Under the pieces are notes generated by a model. It did no database searches. It was not told the origin of the DNA and was given only the letters and a program-made list of their open reading frames with translations. Below, one piece after another: positions 34,178 through 47,671 of a stretch of 64,000 nucleotides of DNA. The position numbers were made by a program, and so were the translations under genes. Source of the DNA: Nematostella vectensis (taxonomy: Eukaryota > Cnidaria > Anthozoa > Actiniaria > Edwardsiidae); contig NC_064038.1 of the NCBI RefSeq assembly GCF_932526225.1, forward strand, positions 12,647,070 through 12,711,069. The letters run 5' to 3'. Positions within the stretch are counted from its first letter, which is position 1, and the number at the start of each line of letters is the position of its first letter.

Positions 34178-37100
34178 TTACGTATTATCTGATTTCAAGA
34201 CATGTCTACCAATAACAGGTAATCTACAGTTGTCCTGTTCGTTTGGTCGCTTACTGCGCCCATCCACGGACGCTTTGGAAAGCGGCTCCTTCCGAGAGGC
34301 AAAACTAGTCCTTACCCCACCCCTCCTCGGGCTATGTCTTCTCCCTACCATCCCCTCCCCTCTGGATTCGGTAAGCTCACTCATAGAGTCCCTGACGGTT
34401 ACCGAGTCAGCGTCGTCACTGGTTTCCTCCGTGGTGATCTCCGCGCGGAAGGGTTTTGCGTGTGGTTGCCTAGTGGGGGGGATGTAGCCGCCATATAGGG
34501 CGGAGACCCTAGGGGTGCGCAGTGAGTAGTCGTGGAAGAAGTACCTTTCGCTGATAACACTCGAGCGCTGAGTGTAAGAGAGCTTGGGGACTGCTCTGGA
34601 CGTGGCTGTTCCCGGTGGCTGGTTTGAGACGGTGCGGAGGTAATTTGTAAGTGATGCATTACTGATCTGCCTTCGGATGCTAAGATCCGCCCAGCTCCGT
34701 TTACTAGCGGGGTCAGGTCCATTTTCTGGATGTGTTTCTTTAGGAAGCGGATCTTCACTTTTTAAGTGTTCTTCCGAGTACAATACATCATTACTCTGTT
34801 TAACGATATCAATCTCGCTTTTCTCTCGCGAGATTTTTGAAACCTCGGTAACAACATCGCTATCATCATTGTCCCTTCGTTGCGGCGACTTTCTGGATGG
34901 TTTTGCTTTACCTTTAAGGTTCGTCTCAACTGGATCATCAAACGTAGCGAAAGGGATAATGAAGACTGGCTTTGGGTCCGCCCTGATTTGCGTACTCTCG
35001 GACTCACTCGTGCAAACACTCTCCGCTGAGTCTTCTAAGTCTGGGAACCTCAGCATCCGTCCTACATCGAACCTCTCCTTCCTCTGGCTAGCCGCCCACT
35101 TCTTCGCAACCAGAGCAGGGAATCCCTTCCCGCTGACTTCGGAATACGCAGTGCTCTTGGAAGACATCCTTGCTCTCACGTTATGTCTCCGGACCCTATC
35201 AATCGGGTCAACGTAACCATCACCCACATGACCCCCTGCTATGCTTAGCGATTCTGGCGCAGACTCAGAGCGGACGTGCACGTACTCGCCGAATTTCGTT
35301 TGTTTTAGATTCTCTTGGCTGAATCCCTTCAGTATCTTGCCAGACTTAGACGGCCCTTTCTTGTTATTCTTGCTGTTTTTGTGCGAAGTTGCCGCAAAGC
35401 GCAGACTGCCCAGCATATGGCAGGGGCCGTAATAGCGCTCTGGGGCGGCGCTGTAGGGCTTGAAGGTGGGGCTGCAGGATTTTGTCTTGCGATGACAGCT
35501 GTGGTTGCGCCGGTTGGACTGCTTCTGGTTTGCGCTGTTGATCCTCATTGCTTGACATCTGACGGGGTCGAAGTAGATATTGCCGCTGTAACCCTGCCAT
35601 ACCTGAAGCGAAAACACACAGTGGGAGTTGAATAAAAGCGTACTGTATGGTGCAATAGCTAATGGTAAAGAAATAAATATTGCCTCTAAAAACGTATGGT
35701 GCAATAGCTAATGGTAAGGAAGTAAAGATTGACTCTAAAAACGTACGTTGTGCAAACGCTAATGATAAGGAAGTAAATATTGCCCCTAAAAACGTACGTG
35801 GTGCAATAGCTAATGGTAAGGAAGTAAATATTGCCTCTATAAACGTATGCTGCAATATCTAATGGGAAAGAAGTAAACTGTAGATATTGCTGCTACAATC
35901 CTGTTACACTGAAGCACAATCACACAGGAGAACTTAAACAAAAACAAACCATCAAAACAAACAAACCATCTTGATATTAGAGGGGGTGAGCAGTTTTTTA
36001 TGCATGACATATTTTCCCTCAGTTAGAAAGGGGAAACAACTTGGATGAGGAAATCCACTAGAATATAGCTATCGAAGCCAACTTACACTGATGCTCTGAA
36101 AGGGTGCGTGTGACAGCTGGTACGGCAAGTAACTAACAGGGATTTCTTGTTTGGGCGTGGTGGGTGCTTCAGGTTCTGTTGGGGTGTCATGTTGTACGCT
36201 GTGGTATGACTCTAGCGAGGTGTTGTCAACTGACAGACGCTTGACGTCGTTTTGAATTTCTAGTTGCTCTGTCTCAGTAGGGCTGTAAAAAGGATATTTG
36301 ATATTAGCAAATGGGACAGGGTTCAGCAAAGTAAAGGATGTGGATACAGGTGGTTGATACAGTAGAACTTGCTCCAAGTCACGTTTTCAGAGTCTAAAAG
36401 CAAAATAGTGCAGCAAAGAGTGAGCGGTAAATAACAAAGAGTATTTTACAGAAAGGGGGACTTTGCGAAAGTCTAATACAAGAACTGCAGGGTCCAGATA
36501 TTGGCTATTATAGTGATTATAGATAATAGATCAATAACATACACCTTCATTTTATACAATACATTGGATATTGTATTATACTATGATTGGTTTAAAACCA
36601 AGAGCATAATTTCATTCGCACATCACTTGTTGTTTTCACAAACTTTCCTACAAGCAAAAAATTTAACTATGGTATAAATAAAAAAAACAATCTCCTAAAA
36701 TAATTATTAAGTCTAAAACTCGAATCTTGTAAAACCATAAAATGTGTTTCAGGACCAACAGCAAAACCTAAATAAATACAAAGAACTTTACTATATTTAG
36801 GCATTTGTTATATACTATGTATTTTCACAATGTCCCGGCCATCTATTTGCTAAAAGTTTCATATTACAGTATCTTGACTAGAAAAGGATATGTTGAAAAC
36901 ATTTTATGTTATGTTGCCAAAGACTCAAAAGAAACTCTTTCAAATGTGAACCAATAGTCTAATGTAAACAAAACAGACTGTACCTTTCTGCAGGGGGCTT
37001 TGGAGTGATAGTGACTTCAAAAGTGGGGCTCTGAGCCTCCTCAGATTCTAAGCTCCATCGGCTTAGATAATTCTCGCTGGCATAGTTACTGATCAGTTCC

Positions 37101-37192
37101 TGTCTGTCAACATCACTGTCACAGCTACTAGCTGCTCGCGACACGTCAGGCTTTGCGACCTGATTAGAAAGATGTTTGACACCAACTCCCAT
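34178..37192 (-). CDS. 609-residue low-complexity protein, unrecognised
   Basis: Three coding exons in transcript order: 37192-36984, 36282-36087 and 35602-34178, total 1830 nt. Junction phases (2, 0) match. The start is the ATG at 37192 (AGAATGG), because an in-frame TAG lies just upstream in the same exon. The protein is rich in Ser, Pro, Arg, Lys and Glu throughout. Notable stretches are YASENYLSRWSLESEE (near 40), SGNIYFDPVRCQAM (near 140) and an acidic/basic tail ending RLPVIGRHVLKSDNT. No membrane segment, signal peptide or recognisable domain is visible; it looks mostly disordered. A likely leader exon lies at 39113-39052. The large last exon (1425 nt) with an unbroken frame is the strongest evidence that the gene is real. 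Confidence 0.75.
35636..35870. repeat. ~46-bp tandem repeat, about 5 copies, in intron 2
   Basis: The units share GTGCAATAGCTAATGGTAAG and AAGTAAATATTGCCTCTAAA. The array starts about 35 bp upstream (in sense) of the acceptor of the last exon. In sense, each unit has a pyrimidine-rich run ending in CCATTAG. Confidence 0.9.
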
Positions 37193-39051
37193 TCTCTGGC
37201 AGTTCACCTATATCCACTCCACACACTGAAATGAAGGGTGTTATGTTAGGGGTGTGTTAATACCACAACATCTCAAATAGGATTGCACAAATGAATGTCA
37301 TAATCCACCGTTGCTCATGCGTAACCTACTGTAAATACTGGCACATAAACAAGAATGCTGTCGCTTCGCAAACCTTGACTTTGCAGGCCAATAACCAGGG
37401 GGAACCCCTCCCCCTTTGACTTGAAGGTCTGCTCTAATGAAGACACATATGTAGTAACACTGGGACCTAGGACAAGCTACCTAAAAAAAAATTGTCCACT
37501 AAATGGGTAAACATCCCCCCTTGCTCAAAATCTTGGCTACAAGCCTGCTTAGTTGTTTCTATTTATTTTCTAATCTATTTTATACCCAGAACCACTGTAG
37601 GATTAAGACATATGGATTCTCAGAGTGCAACTTTATTTGAAATCGGTGGACACGACACAACTACTATCACAAACTCTTTCAAAATAAAGAAAATGAGTTA
37701 TTTGAGCTTTGGGTTGTTCTCCCATTTTCTGATAAACATGGAGAGGACACACCAAGAAACACATTAACTCATCCCAACATCTTCAGGAAGTGCAGGCCAT
37801 TACTCATTTCAAATGTTCCTATTTTAGTAAAAGTCAATCAATGAATGATTAAGAAAAGGTCATTTCTCAGGCAGTCATCATATGACTCATGTCTGGCCAT
37901 ATAACAAAGCTAAAATCAATATTGTTGGTTTTGTGGAGGGAGAAAAACTGAAGAACCTATTGAAAAACCCTTGGAGCAAAGGCAAGACTTACAAACCCAA
38001 CTTACATCAGAACCAGGAATCCAAACCCACAAGGCTTCATGGGTATCAAGTAAATAAGCAGATAATCCAGGTTTCAAAAGCTAAAGAATTCATGTTCTTA
38101 TGAACATTCACATGGCTTTCAGATACAAGATTTCAGCCGTTTACGGGCTACCCATGAACCACCACGGTTTACGATACATGGATTCTTAAGTGCAACCTTA
38201 TTTTTAATACTGGAGGTGTATACAGTAGCATCAGCTGTTTACAGTAGACATGAGAATCAAGGACTTGGATACAAGCATGACATGAGGATTCTTACGTGCT
38301 TTTGGGGGAATTCAAATAATATTTATACCTTAAGTAGTTTGGGAGATGAAATTTTCCTGATATTAATAGAAAACTATGTGAGCATTATCTTGGGTTTATC
38401 AGAAACTTAAGGCAGATGCATTACTGTTAACAATGATGTTCAGCTGTGCCATTGTAAACATTGTGAAAGGGTAAAAGTTTAATTTCAGGTGGAGATATTT
38501 GAGGCTCTGACAATTTCACAATGAATGTCCTGAGAAGAAAAGAAACGCAGAAAGCATTTTATTTTGAATATTACATGTCAAATTTGCTAAACGGAATGTT
38601 ATGCTCCCTTTTCTTGTTCTTTTTGTTAGCTTCTGATTCGCATCAACTTGTTAATTTTTTGGTGAAAAACACCAAATGTAAACATAGTACATTTGTAAAT
38701 TAATAAATCGTCAGCTAATCTAAAATGTCCAGTCCCTTGGGTGTACTATAAAGAGACAAATTTATAAAAACGAACAATCCATTTATACAATAAAAAAACA
38801 GTTAGATCTAGGACTATCATTAATATATATATTTTAGCCTTTAATCTACATTTCTTATTTTAGCAATTAGACTTTGCAAGAAATTGCTTTCACGACAAAA
38901 ATGTTATCGATCTCTCGAGATTGACCCTAGCAATACCCATATGGGCTGATAAGTGTTGAGTTAATAATGATAATAGATAATGAATGGAGCTATTTTATAG
39001 GAAAATAAGTACCGTAACTAACTCCCAATGAAAACAATATCGTAAACTTAC

Positions 39052-39113
39052 TTCTTGACATCAGCGTGTTTGAAAAGAGACGCGAACCGCTTTGCGAACT
39101 GCTCAACTTTCAT
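39052..39113 (-). other. Probable leader exon of the 609-residue gene
   Basis: An ATG-started 62-nt stretch (MKVEQFAKRFASLFKHADVKK) ends at a strong donor AAGAA|GTAAGT. Spliced to the visible acceptor at about 37228 it would hit a stop before the main ATG, so it is either a leader with a short upstream reading frame, joins through an unseen exon, or belongs to another gene. Confidence 0.4.
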
Positions 39114-39799
39114 AAAATGTTTGCCAAATTATAAGTCCATTTGCTTCAAGACTGCACTAGGAGCCATAATATCTTGATTTCGTTACTTTATAGAGAATTT
39201 ATGTTTTAGATACATGAAACAACCCCCTACGGTTTGAGTTTTGGTCTCAATTCGGGTGACCGTGAAAAATATACACAAAAGCCTCGCTTCGCAACCAGAA
39301 CAAAAGAGCAACTAATGAAATATTCATAAACCAAACCAGTGGGAGGATTCCAGAGAATCACACAAAAGGAATCTAATCCTATAGAAAAACCAGAGAGAAG
39401 ATTTATTTGTTTCTCTGTAGAAAATCACGACAAAAACATCGTTAGCAACCTAAGACAAGCTGAAAATAGTAATTTGGCGATGAATATTAAAAGACCATTT
39501 AATAACTCACCTGCCAATGTGGCCTTGCTTTAATTTAGCATGATCTTGCAGCATAGCTGCTTCATTTTCGCATTGTTACGGCTTGCGCACGGTCGTTGAA
39601 GTTTGTTGAAAAATTTAGGTCAGATCTGTCCATCGGCACCATCCGCCATTGTTTGACAACATACGGGGCCTCCCGGGAAATCGCTAAGGTACCATAATGC
39701 ATTGCAGGGAGTTCGGGGTTGCAGATGCAAGGGCGATAGGAACAATTCTGATAATAAACCACGAAATCTCTTCTAGTTGGCTGGTGTGCCGATCGAGCT

Positions 39800-39925
39800 A
39801 TGTTGCGTAATCTAAGCTACTACCCCGTGGCGCGCGAATTGTATGTCCCCGACGCGCTAGCCAAACCTACCCGACTATATTTATTACAAGTGAAGTGCTC
39901 GAGCTCAGATCATTCGATTTCAAAG
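39800..39925 (+). CDS. Orphan first-exon-like frame
   Basis: Begins at an ATG (AGCTATGTTG) and encodes MLRNLSYYPVARELYVPDAL and on to SSSDHSISK, ending exactly at AAAG|GTAAAA after 42 codons in phase 0. No downstream exon could be found; the next 400 bases lead into a LINE fragment. It may be the first exon of a gene whose remaining exons I missed, or chance. Confidence 0.25.
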
Positions 39926-40299
39926 GTAAAATCTAATTCATTTAGATTTGCCTGGGGTGGTTGGCACATTTTCCATAAGCCACATTTATACAAGACACCC
40001 TTTTCTTTACAACCCACTGTCTTGGCTGGTGACTATTGGAGTGGTTTTCAAAAACCCGTGAAATACTATTCAGTTTATTTAATGCACTGTAATGTCTTTG
40101 TTCTCTTTTGTTTGAATTAATTATTACACTTTAACAATTACATTATGTTGCACGGGATTTTGAAAACCACTTTTTTCCATAGTTTCTCAATTTGTTTTAT
40201 AAGAGAAAAGAAACAAACACCAAATTGCGTGTAGTATTATTTTATTAAACAAAAGATATTATGTAATTGTTGACGATACAACTATTTTTTAGATTATTC

Positions 40300-41258
<959 letters not shown>

Positions 41259-41548
41259 AAGGTCTGATAACCATAACAGGCAATGTGATTAGCTGTGGAG
41301 GGGATGTGCAGTCATAGATATTATGCAAAATAAGTATGTTTTCTATAAAGGCTGCTTTTGGTGGTTCTTGGGAGGGCACACACCCTGTCACGCCACCCCT
41401 AGCTGAATGCCTTGCCCAGTAAGCTACTGAAGGCTACTACAGGCTACTATAGGCATTGGCCAATAAAATAGCTATTGAAATAATTACTGTACATGTGTTA
41501 AAATATCGCGATCTCTCCTGCTTCTCCCTTACAATAGATTCTGTACTA

Positions 41549-41865
41549 TCAATCAATGGCTGTCGTTTTTTCTAACTGGTCTAAAAGAGCCTAGGGCGAG
41601 TGCGCGGGAGATGTGTGATATTCTAAAACGTTAGGGACTAGGCACCATTTCCAAAATGGCTGCCAGCAAAATCGTAGTAAACACGAATTCCTGCAAGTTT
41701 AAGTAGAAATTCTCGACTGACAAAGGTCTAGAGCGATAAAAAGGGGAAAAACTGATTGAGGCGGGACTCCCAAATATGGTATGTAATGCCTAATAAGGAA
41801 ATTACCGAACGAGCTAGAAAAACCGACAGTTTTTAAAGCAAGATTGACTGATATCGGTAAGGGGG
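41549..41865. repeat. Diverged copy of Kazal-intron-2 sequence
   Basis: From ATCAATCAATGG through GGTCTAAAAGAGCC, AAACACGAATTCCTGCAAG and CGAGCGAGCTAGAA-like blocks, this segment resembles 50665-50980 and 62977-63220 in the two Kazal loci, in the same orientation. It is either a dispersed repeat also present there or a relic of an older copy of the locus. Confidence 0.7.
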
Positions 41866-42639
41866 CTCTTTGGGGTAAAAGGGGTAGGGGTGACCGTCGG
41901 AGAACCCGAAAAAAATACCCTAAAATACTACGGTACTAAGAAATCACAACCCCCCAAAATACCTTACAAAAAAAACCCTACAAATACCAATAAAAAAACG
42001 ACTTACAAGGGGAAGAAGCGAAGCAAAGTCGCGGAATTCGCGCAACGATGGGTTGACCCAGGTTCCCTCCTGATCTCAGGATCTGGCTATTCACTGGACT
42101 GACGCAGACATTTAGCGAATTGAGTGGCCCCGTTTTGTATTTCAGTTTTGCCAAACCTCGGATTTCAAACCCTAAAAAATACGACGGTCACCCCTACCCT
42201 CAATTTATAGGGAGGACCCCCCACCCCCCGAGACTAAAGTACACTGCAGTATTTCCCAAGAATCTGTGCGTCTCCTCCATGGCTATGTTTGCCTTGGTGG
42301 TTTAAAATCATGCGGCAATCAATTTTGTCTTATTTCTGGTCCAATATCTGCAATCGTAGTCGTTCTGGACAAAAGAATCTTTGTACATCAGTGAAATTTA
42401 GAAATTTCCGCCAGATTTTCCGCTTCAAAGCACTCTGCCTCGTTTCCATGTTTTACCCGAAAAATGTATACATTTGCGCTGTCGCCTAACCCCCCCTTTT
42501 CCTTCTTTTCAAAAATACAAATCCGGTTTGTGTATCTAATAACAACCGACGATCGCAAATGGAATAGATTCCACAGAAAGCTTTCTAATTTTATACGGAA
42601 CTAAGGGACGAGGTCATAACAATTGGCCAAGCTAGGGAC

Positions 42640-42835
42640 CTGATTTAGGGGGGTGGGGTATGACCCGCCGCCACCCACCATTTTGGGGATGGGGGGGGGG
42701 GGGGGGGTATGGAAGCCCGCCGGTAACCTTACGTCCCGATGAGGCGGGAAGGGGGGGGGGGGGTAGGACAACCTTACGAGACCGACCGATGGTGATGACG
42801 GGGGGGGGGGGGGAGGCAGCCCGCCGATTACGACA
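42640..42835. repeat. Poly-G rich cluster
   Basis: Several runs of 10 to 19 G on the plus strand in about 150 bases, separated by GTAT-GGA and GTAGGACAACC units. Open frames here are low-complexity artefacts. Confidence 0.8.
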
Positions 42836-45800
42836 GATACACCAATTCAGGGAGGGTATGGAGCGCTTCCACTGGCAAATAGATTCCCATTTGAGGCAAC
42901 TTTCCATGCATAGGGCCTATTCGCACTAAGCAAATGTTTGTTTGTTTTGACAAAAAAAAAAAAACTTTCAACGCTAGCGGGAAACGTGCGAATGCGTTTG
43001 TTCGACCAGGACAATTTTCAACGACCTTCAAAGACTACGCTGGCCTGTTCTGGAGGCGGCCAGAACTAGGCAAAACGTTAGGTTTTTTAATTAACACCAA
43101 GCTTTACTTGAGCAGAAGTTGTTGTTTTTTATATTCATAGAATGAATTTACTACCAGTAAGGCGATAAGTTGTGCAAAAATATTCCAAGGAAGCATTGTG
43201 ATCAAACGTAAACAAATTCTGCAACTCGGCTTTTTCGCGTGAGAAATCCGAGTCTAATTTTGAATGACGTTTGGGTCGCGTTCGGCTTTTTGTTTGACCT
43301 CTTAGTGCGAATGCGATTTACAAGCCAATCGATCGGCCAGGACAAAATTTGGCTGGCTGTTTGTACCGGGATGACAAACTTTGTCCTCCTAGTGCAATTA
43401 GGCCCATAGCCAAGATAAAAATGCACATCTCCACCAGCAACCATATAATTACGAATCGAATAACTTTGATGTTGATACAATGACAATGGCTCAGCATGCC
43501 AGTTGCGCTACACGTCAGGAAATTTAATATGCTGTCCAGATAATGGCCTTGCAAATTGCCATGTCATATGTAATTACACCTGAGTTTTATTATTTATAAT
43601 CACATAAGGTCTAATAAGGTCTAACTGATATAAATGATACTGATTAGTATGATTAACCATAATGCAGGCGAGTAGTATTCTACCAAAGCAGACAAGGCTA
43701 GCCTAGCCGGACACTTAACGGTAAAGATCCTGGCTCACTGAAAGGGTGAGAACGAGTTCAGAGCGACTCATGGTGGAATTATTATTTTTATTTTGAGGCA
43801 ATGCGCGACACGGCCCAAATTACAGATATTTTCATCTGCGCTTCAAGACATCTACTGTAGATTTCCTGTTAAGATTCCCAAAGGACTACTAAAGCGAACA
43901 CAAATAAAACAGCCTAACAAACATATGCAGTGCAGACCACTCTGCGGCAACTCTTATCGGCATTAAATCGCTTTTGCATTGTGCCAGGCATAATCCGTGG
44001 TTTCCTGATAGCAAAAGCTTAATTTCTTTATACTTTACTGCGCTGGCATTCGCAAGGCCCACTTAAATAGAATGATCTGCAAGAAATTACCCTTCACTTT
44101 GTGACTGTATTATAATCGATTATCATATATCTACAGTGACTCAAGAAACTTGACTTCGCACTGAACTAGTCACATCCTATTTTCTAAAAGCCAATTGAAG
44201 TAAAAGCCAGGAAATCTAAGGCCGCTCCCAGCCTCCTCTCCCCAGGCATCTCTAGGTCTAGGTGCTGGAAAATTCAAAACTAAACAAATAGAGAATCTAA
44301 GGGTAGGGGCAAAGAAAGTAGCTGTTATTTACTTATTCACTGTTACTTTTAATTCATCCATATCCAATAGGTGATTCGACCAATTGGATGACCCTTTAGA
44401 CACGTGAGTAGGCTTTTACATAGGCAAGTCCCCAGAGATATAACTGTGTGGTAAAATACTCACGTGTCCAAATCAGTTTCAAATCATTGCACTTTCTCTG
44501 AATCAATTACAAAACAGCGCTATGCTGTTCTTTTGCCGGATCCTTATTTTCTCTTACTATTTGCCATTTCGTGTAATTTCTGATCGACTTTGGATTACAC
44601 AGTCTTCCTCATTATTTTTGATATTCAGTCTCAGGAGTTTGGCGGTATAAACTGCGACTTCGGAGGCATGTTGTTGTGAACTCAACAGCGCTCGAGGAAT
44701 GCCTGAATTTATTTCATTTCAACAAAATTTGTTTCATTATCTACTCTGTGTCTACTGTAGTTATCTGGATTCCCAGGAACGAAACATGCATACTTTCGAC
44801 TTTTCATCTAATCAATGAAGTACTATTTTAGACATTGAGTGCTCTTGAGTATATTTTTAATTCACTGATGGACTAGCTTTGATTCCCTGATGAACATAGA
44901 CTTTGTGTTTCCACCTCGATTGGTCAAAGCGCCTATTGAAATTGGATGAGTTAATCGTAACAGTAAAACTGGACCACTTCCCTGCTAGCAGAGGCTTCTT
45001 ATCTCTGTATTTCGCTGGGCTGGAGTTCGCGAGGAAAGGATACGTGGGGCGGGGAGCGTTTTTGCGTGACTCCGACCTCGGGCGGCTGCAAACGAGACTG
45101 GACCACGAGCGACGCGTTTTGTTTCCTTCCCCATTATATAAAAATAACAGAGTAGGCAAGACAAGTTACTAGGGACAGTGATGATGGATCCGACCTTATC
45201 AAAACAAATCCAACCACCAACGTCCTCAGCTGGGACTGCTTTGGACTTGTCATCACAAGGGAAATGTACACAAAAGCGGCAGAGAATCTATTTGATAAAA
45301 TGCTTTAGCTGACTTTGACGGGGCTTTCCTGTTTTATTTTATTGAAGGCAAGAATTAAACTTTTAATTTAACTATAAAAGCAGTCTGATCTTTGTTTTGC
45401 ATTCGTTAATGGCACACGGTGTCGCAACGTGAGTTCGCCGAAGTCCGGTCAATGAATAACTTGACAATTTGTTGGAGAAACGATAATTTTTGTGTTCCTG
45501 AGTTGCAACACATAAAAGCCATTGTGATCTCAATCAATTTCCTCTAATCATCTCCGTCTTAAGCAAGTATTTTTGCCTTTGGAGCTGAACTCAAGCTTAG
45601 TTTAGCTTAGTTTAACATCAATAATATGACACAAAGGAATATTTATCGTTATATAGCCCTCCGGGATTATATGAAAATTGCTATCTAAAATTTGTACTCA
45701 AGGGGTAAGAAACTTTATTTTAGTTAGCTGAGAGACATTATTGACTCATTCTAAGTGAATGAAGATAAAACGTATTTCAGAGCTCTACATTTTATTTTCC

Positions 45801-46260
45801 GTTTAGAGTGTCATTAGAGCGGTACCCTGGGTACCAGAGGCTCCGAGCTTCGCGGCGTTCGTTCCATACTTGAGAATTAAGCTTTTGTTTTAACAAAACA
45901 AATAATCATGGAAAAACTTTGCCAAATTTAGGACACACACCGCATCCGTATAAGAATTGTTGGTTTCACGATGATGACGTTAATCTGTTGGACGTGTATC
46001 AAATGGCAAAAGCGCTGTCCAAAGTGTTAATCCTGAATGGCGTTTTTCGCACGTATTTCTTCTGAGGGGATTCCGACCTACCGTTTCAACTTGTAGCTTA
46101 ATTAACTTTTTAATTGATCAGCAAAGAGTCTAAAGGCCACAACGACTTACACAACCGCGTACTGCAAAAGGAAACTATATACCATGAAACGGTCGCGACC
46201 CAAATATACGGATTGTGATTGCCTCGTATAGACAGTGTATCAAGTGAATGTTGCAACAAC
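42836..46260. other. Gene-free stretch with scattered repeats
   Basis: No exon could be supported. Around 44990-45110 lies a GGAGCGTTTTTGCGTGACTC-containing segment with a GCTAGCAGAGGCTTCTTATC block, which looks like a transposable-element fragment; a related TTACTGCGCTGGCATTCGC segment is at 44040. 45825-45857 carries one arm of the foldback family seen at 1211. Confidence 0.45.
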
Positions 46261-46264
46261 TGTG

Positions 46265-46401
46265 TGTGTGTGGGGGGGAGGGGGGGGGGGTTATACAGCC
46301 CGCCACCACTGTAGTAGTGGGGGGTGGGTGGGTATCACCCGCCACTAGCAACCTATTTTAAAAGTCGGGTCCCTAGCATGGATGGTTCCTCGTCACCATG
46401 T

Positions 46402-46445
<44 letters not shown>

Positions 46446-46505
46446 GGTGTTCCTACCGCCACTTTGTGGTGGTGTGCGTGTGTGTTGGGGGGGGGGGGGG
46501 GGGGG
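46265..46505. repeat. Long poly-G tracts
   Basis: An uninterrupted run of about 41 G lies at 46404-46444, with further runs near 46273-46290 and 46488-46505. These could form G-quadruplexes, and their exact length is likely uncertain in the assembly. Confidence 0.85.
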
Positions 46506-46584
46506 TATCACCCGCCACCCATCAACCTTTTTTTAAAAGTCGGGTGCCTAGTTTGGATAATTGTTTTGACCTCGTCCCTAAAGC

Positions 46585-47015
46585 CTTTTATTTTGTGCAC
46601 ACCATCCCCGACTGCGACGCTCGGTTTCCCTGCTTCGCTTTATCTACTTTTCTAAAGGCCTTTTAATACCTAATTAAATATTTTAAGAATAGTATTACGT
46701 CTTTTACGATTTTTTATCTTGGCTTGCACGGTTTCCAAAGGCGGGCCGGGTTGTGTTTCTAATAACAACCGATTATTGTAATGGAAAAGACACCGTAGAA
46801 AGCATTTTTATTTTATACGGAACTAAGCCTTTTTTGTGCACACCATCTCCGACTGCGACGCTCTGTTTTCCACTGCTTCGCTTCATCTACTTTTTTAAAG
46901 GCCTTTTAAAAGCATGCAGGTTTACTTATAAATACAACAACGCTTAAATATTCTAAGCATAGTATTACGTCTTTTACGATTTTTTAACTTGGCTTCCACG
47001 GTTTCTAAAGGCAGG
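46585..47015. repeat. ~170-bp direct duplication
   Basis: Two copies (about 46590-46750 and 46834-47012) share GTGCACACCATC, CGACTGCGACGCTC, GGCCTTTTAA, AGTATTACGTCTTTTACGAT and GGTTTC(C/T)AAAGGC. A TCTAATAACAACCGA block near 42534 also recurs at 46758. Confidence 0.8.
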
Positions 47016-47671
47016 AGGGCAAGCCTCAAGGTTGATCCACGATCCACCATGAACCTCCATTTACTATACTACTCATATCAACAGATCAAATAAGTGAGAC
47101 ACCATGTGTTCGAGTTTCACATATATGTATTCTGCTGTGCAACGCAGAACTGCTCGCTGTGCTTTCGTGTTTATGAAGCTCTCAGGGAGTGAACATGTAA
47201 AATCCTCCCCCCCCCAGTGTAAAAGGCAGATAAATAATCTTACAATTACTAGCAACTGTAACCCATGGCTTACCTAATTCAGAAACACAAAAGAACTCAA
47301 AGCCATTAAATGTGCAAAAAGGGGCGTGCAAAATGACTCCTATATAAATGATTTTTTTATTCAATCACATTAATCAACGCCCCCAACTTGTCACATTCCA
47401 GTTTACCTGGAGTGGTACAGTCAGAAACGAGTGTAACCGGTTTTCAAGCCATGTCAGTGCTAAAGTGCCGTGTTGATAACATATTCTGCTTTGAAAACCA
47501 GCTAAACATGAAACTGGCGTAATTTGATACAGAATACCATTGATGATATATTATTCAAGCTAAACACCCAAAGGAGTCAACAGTCAAGGGGATCGCTGCA
47601 GCAGTAACACAAAGAGACGGGACAGACCAACTCTCGCTACGTTTGTGAATAGACGACCTCGAAGCGTAGCT

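Noticed and set aside
34677-35216. Plus-strand 179-residue frame
   Set aside because: Shadow of the large last exon of the minus-strand 609-residue gene.
44857-45172. Overlapping ~100-residue frames on both strands
   Set aside because: The sequence looks like a GC-rich transposable-element fragment with no recognisable domain or splice context.
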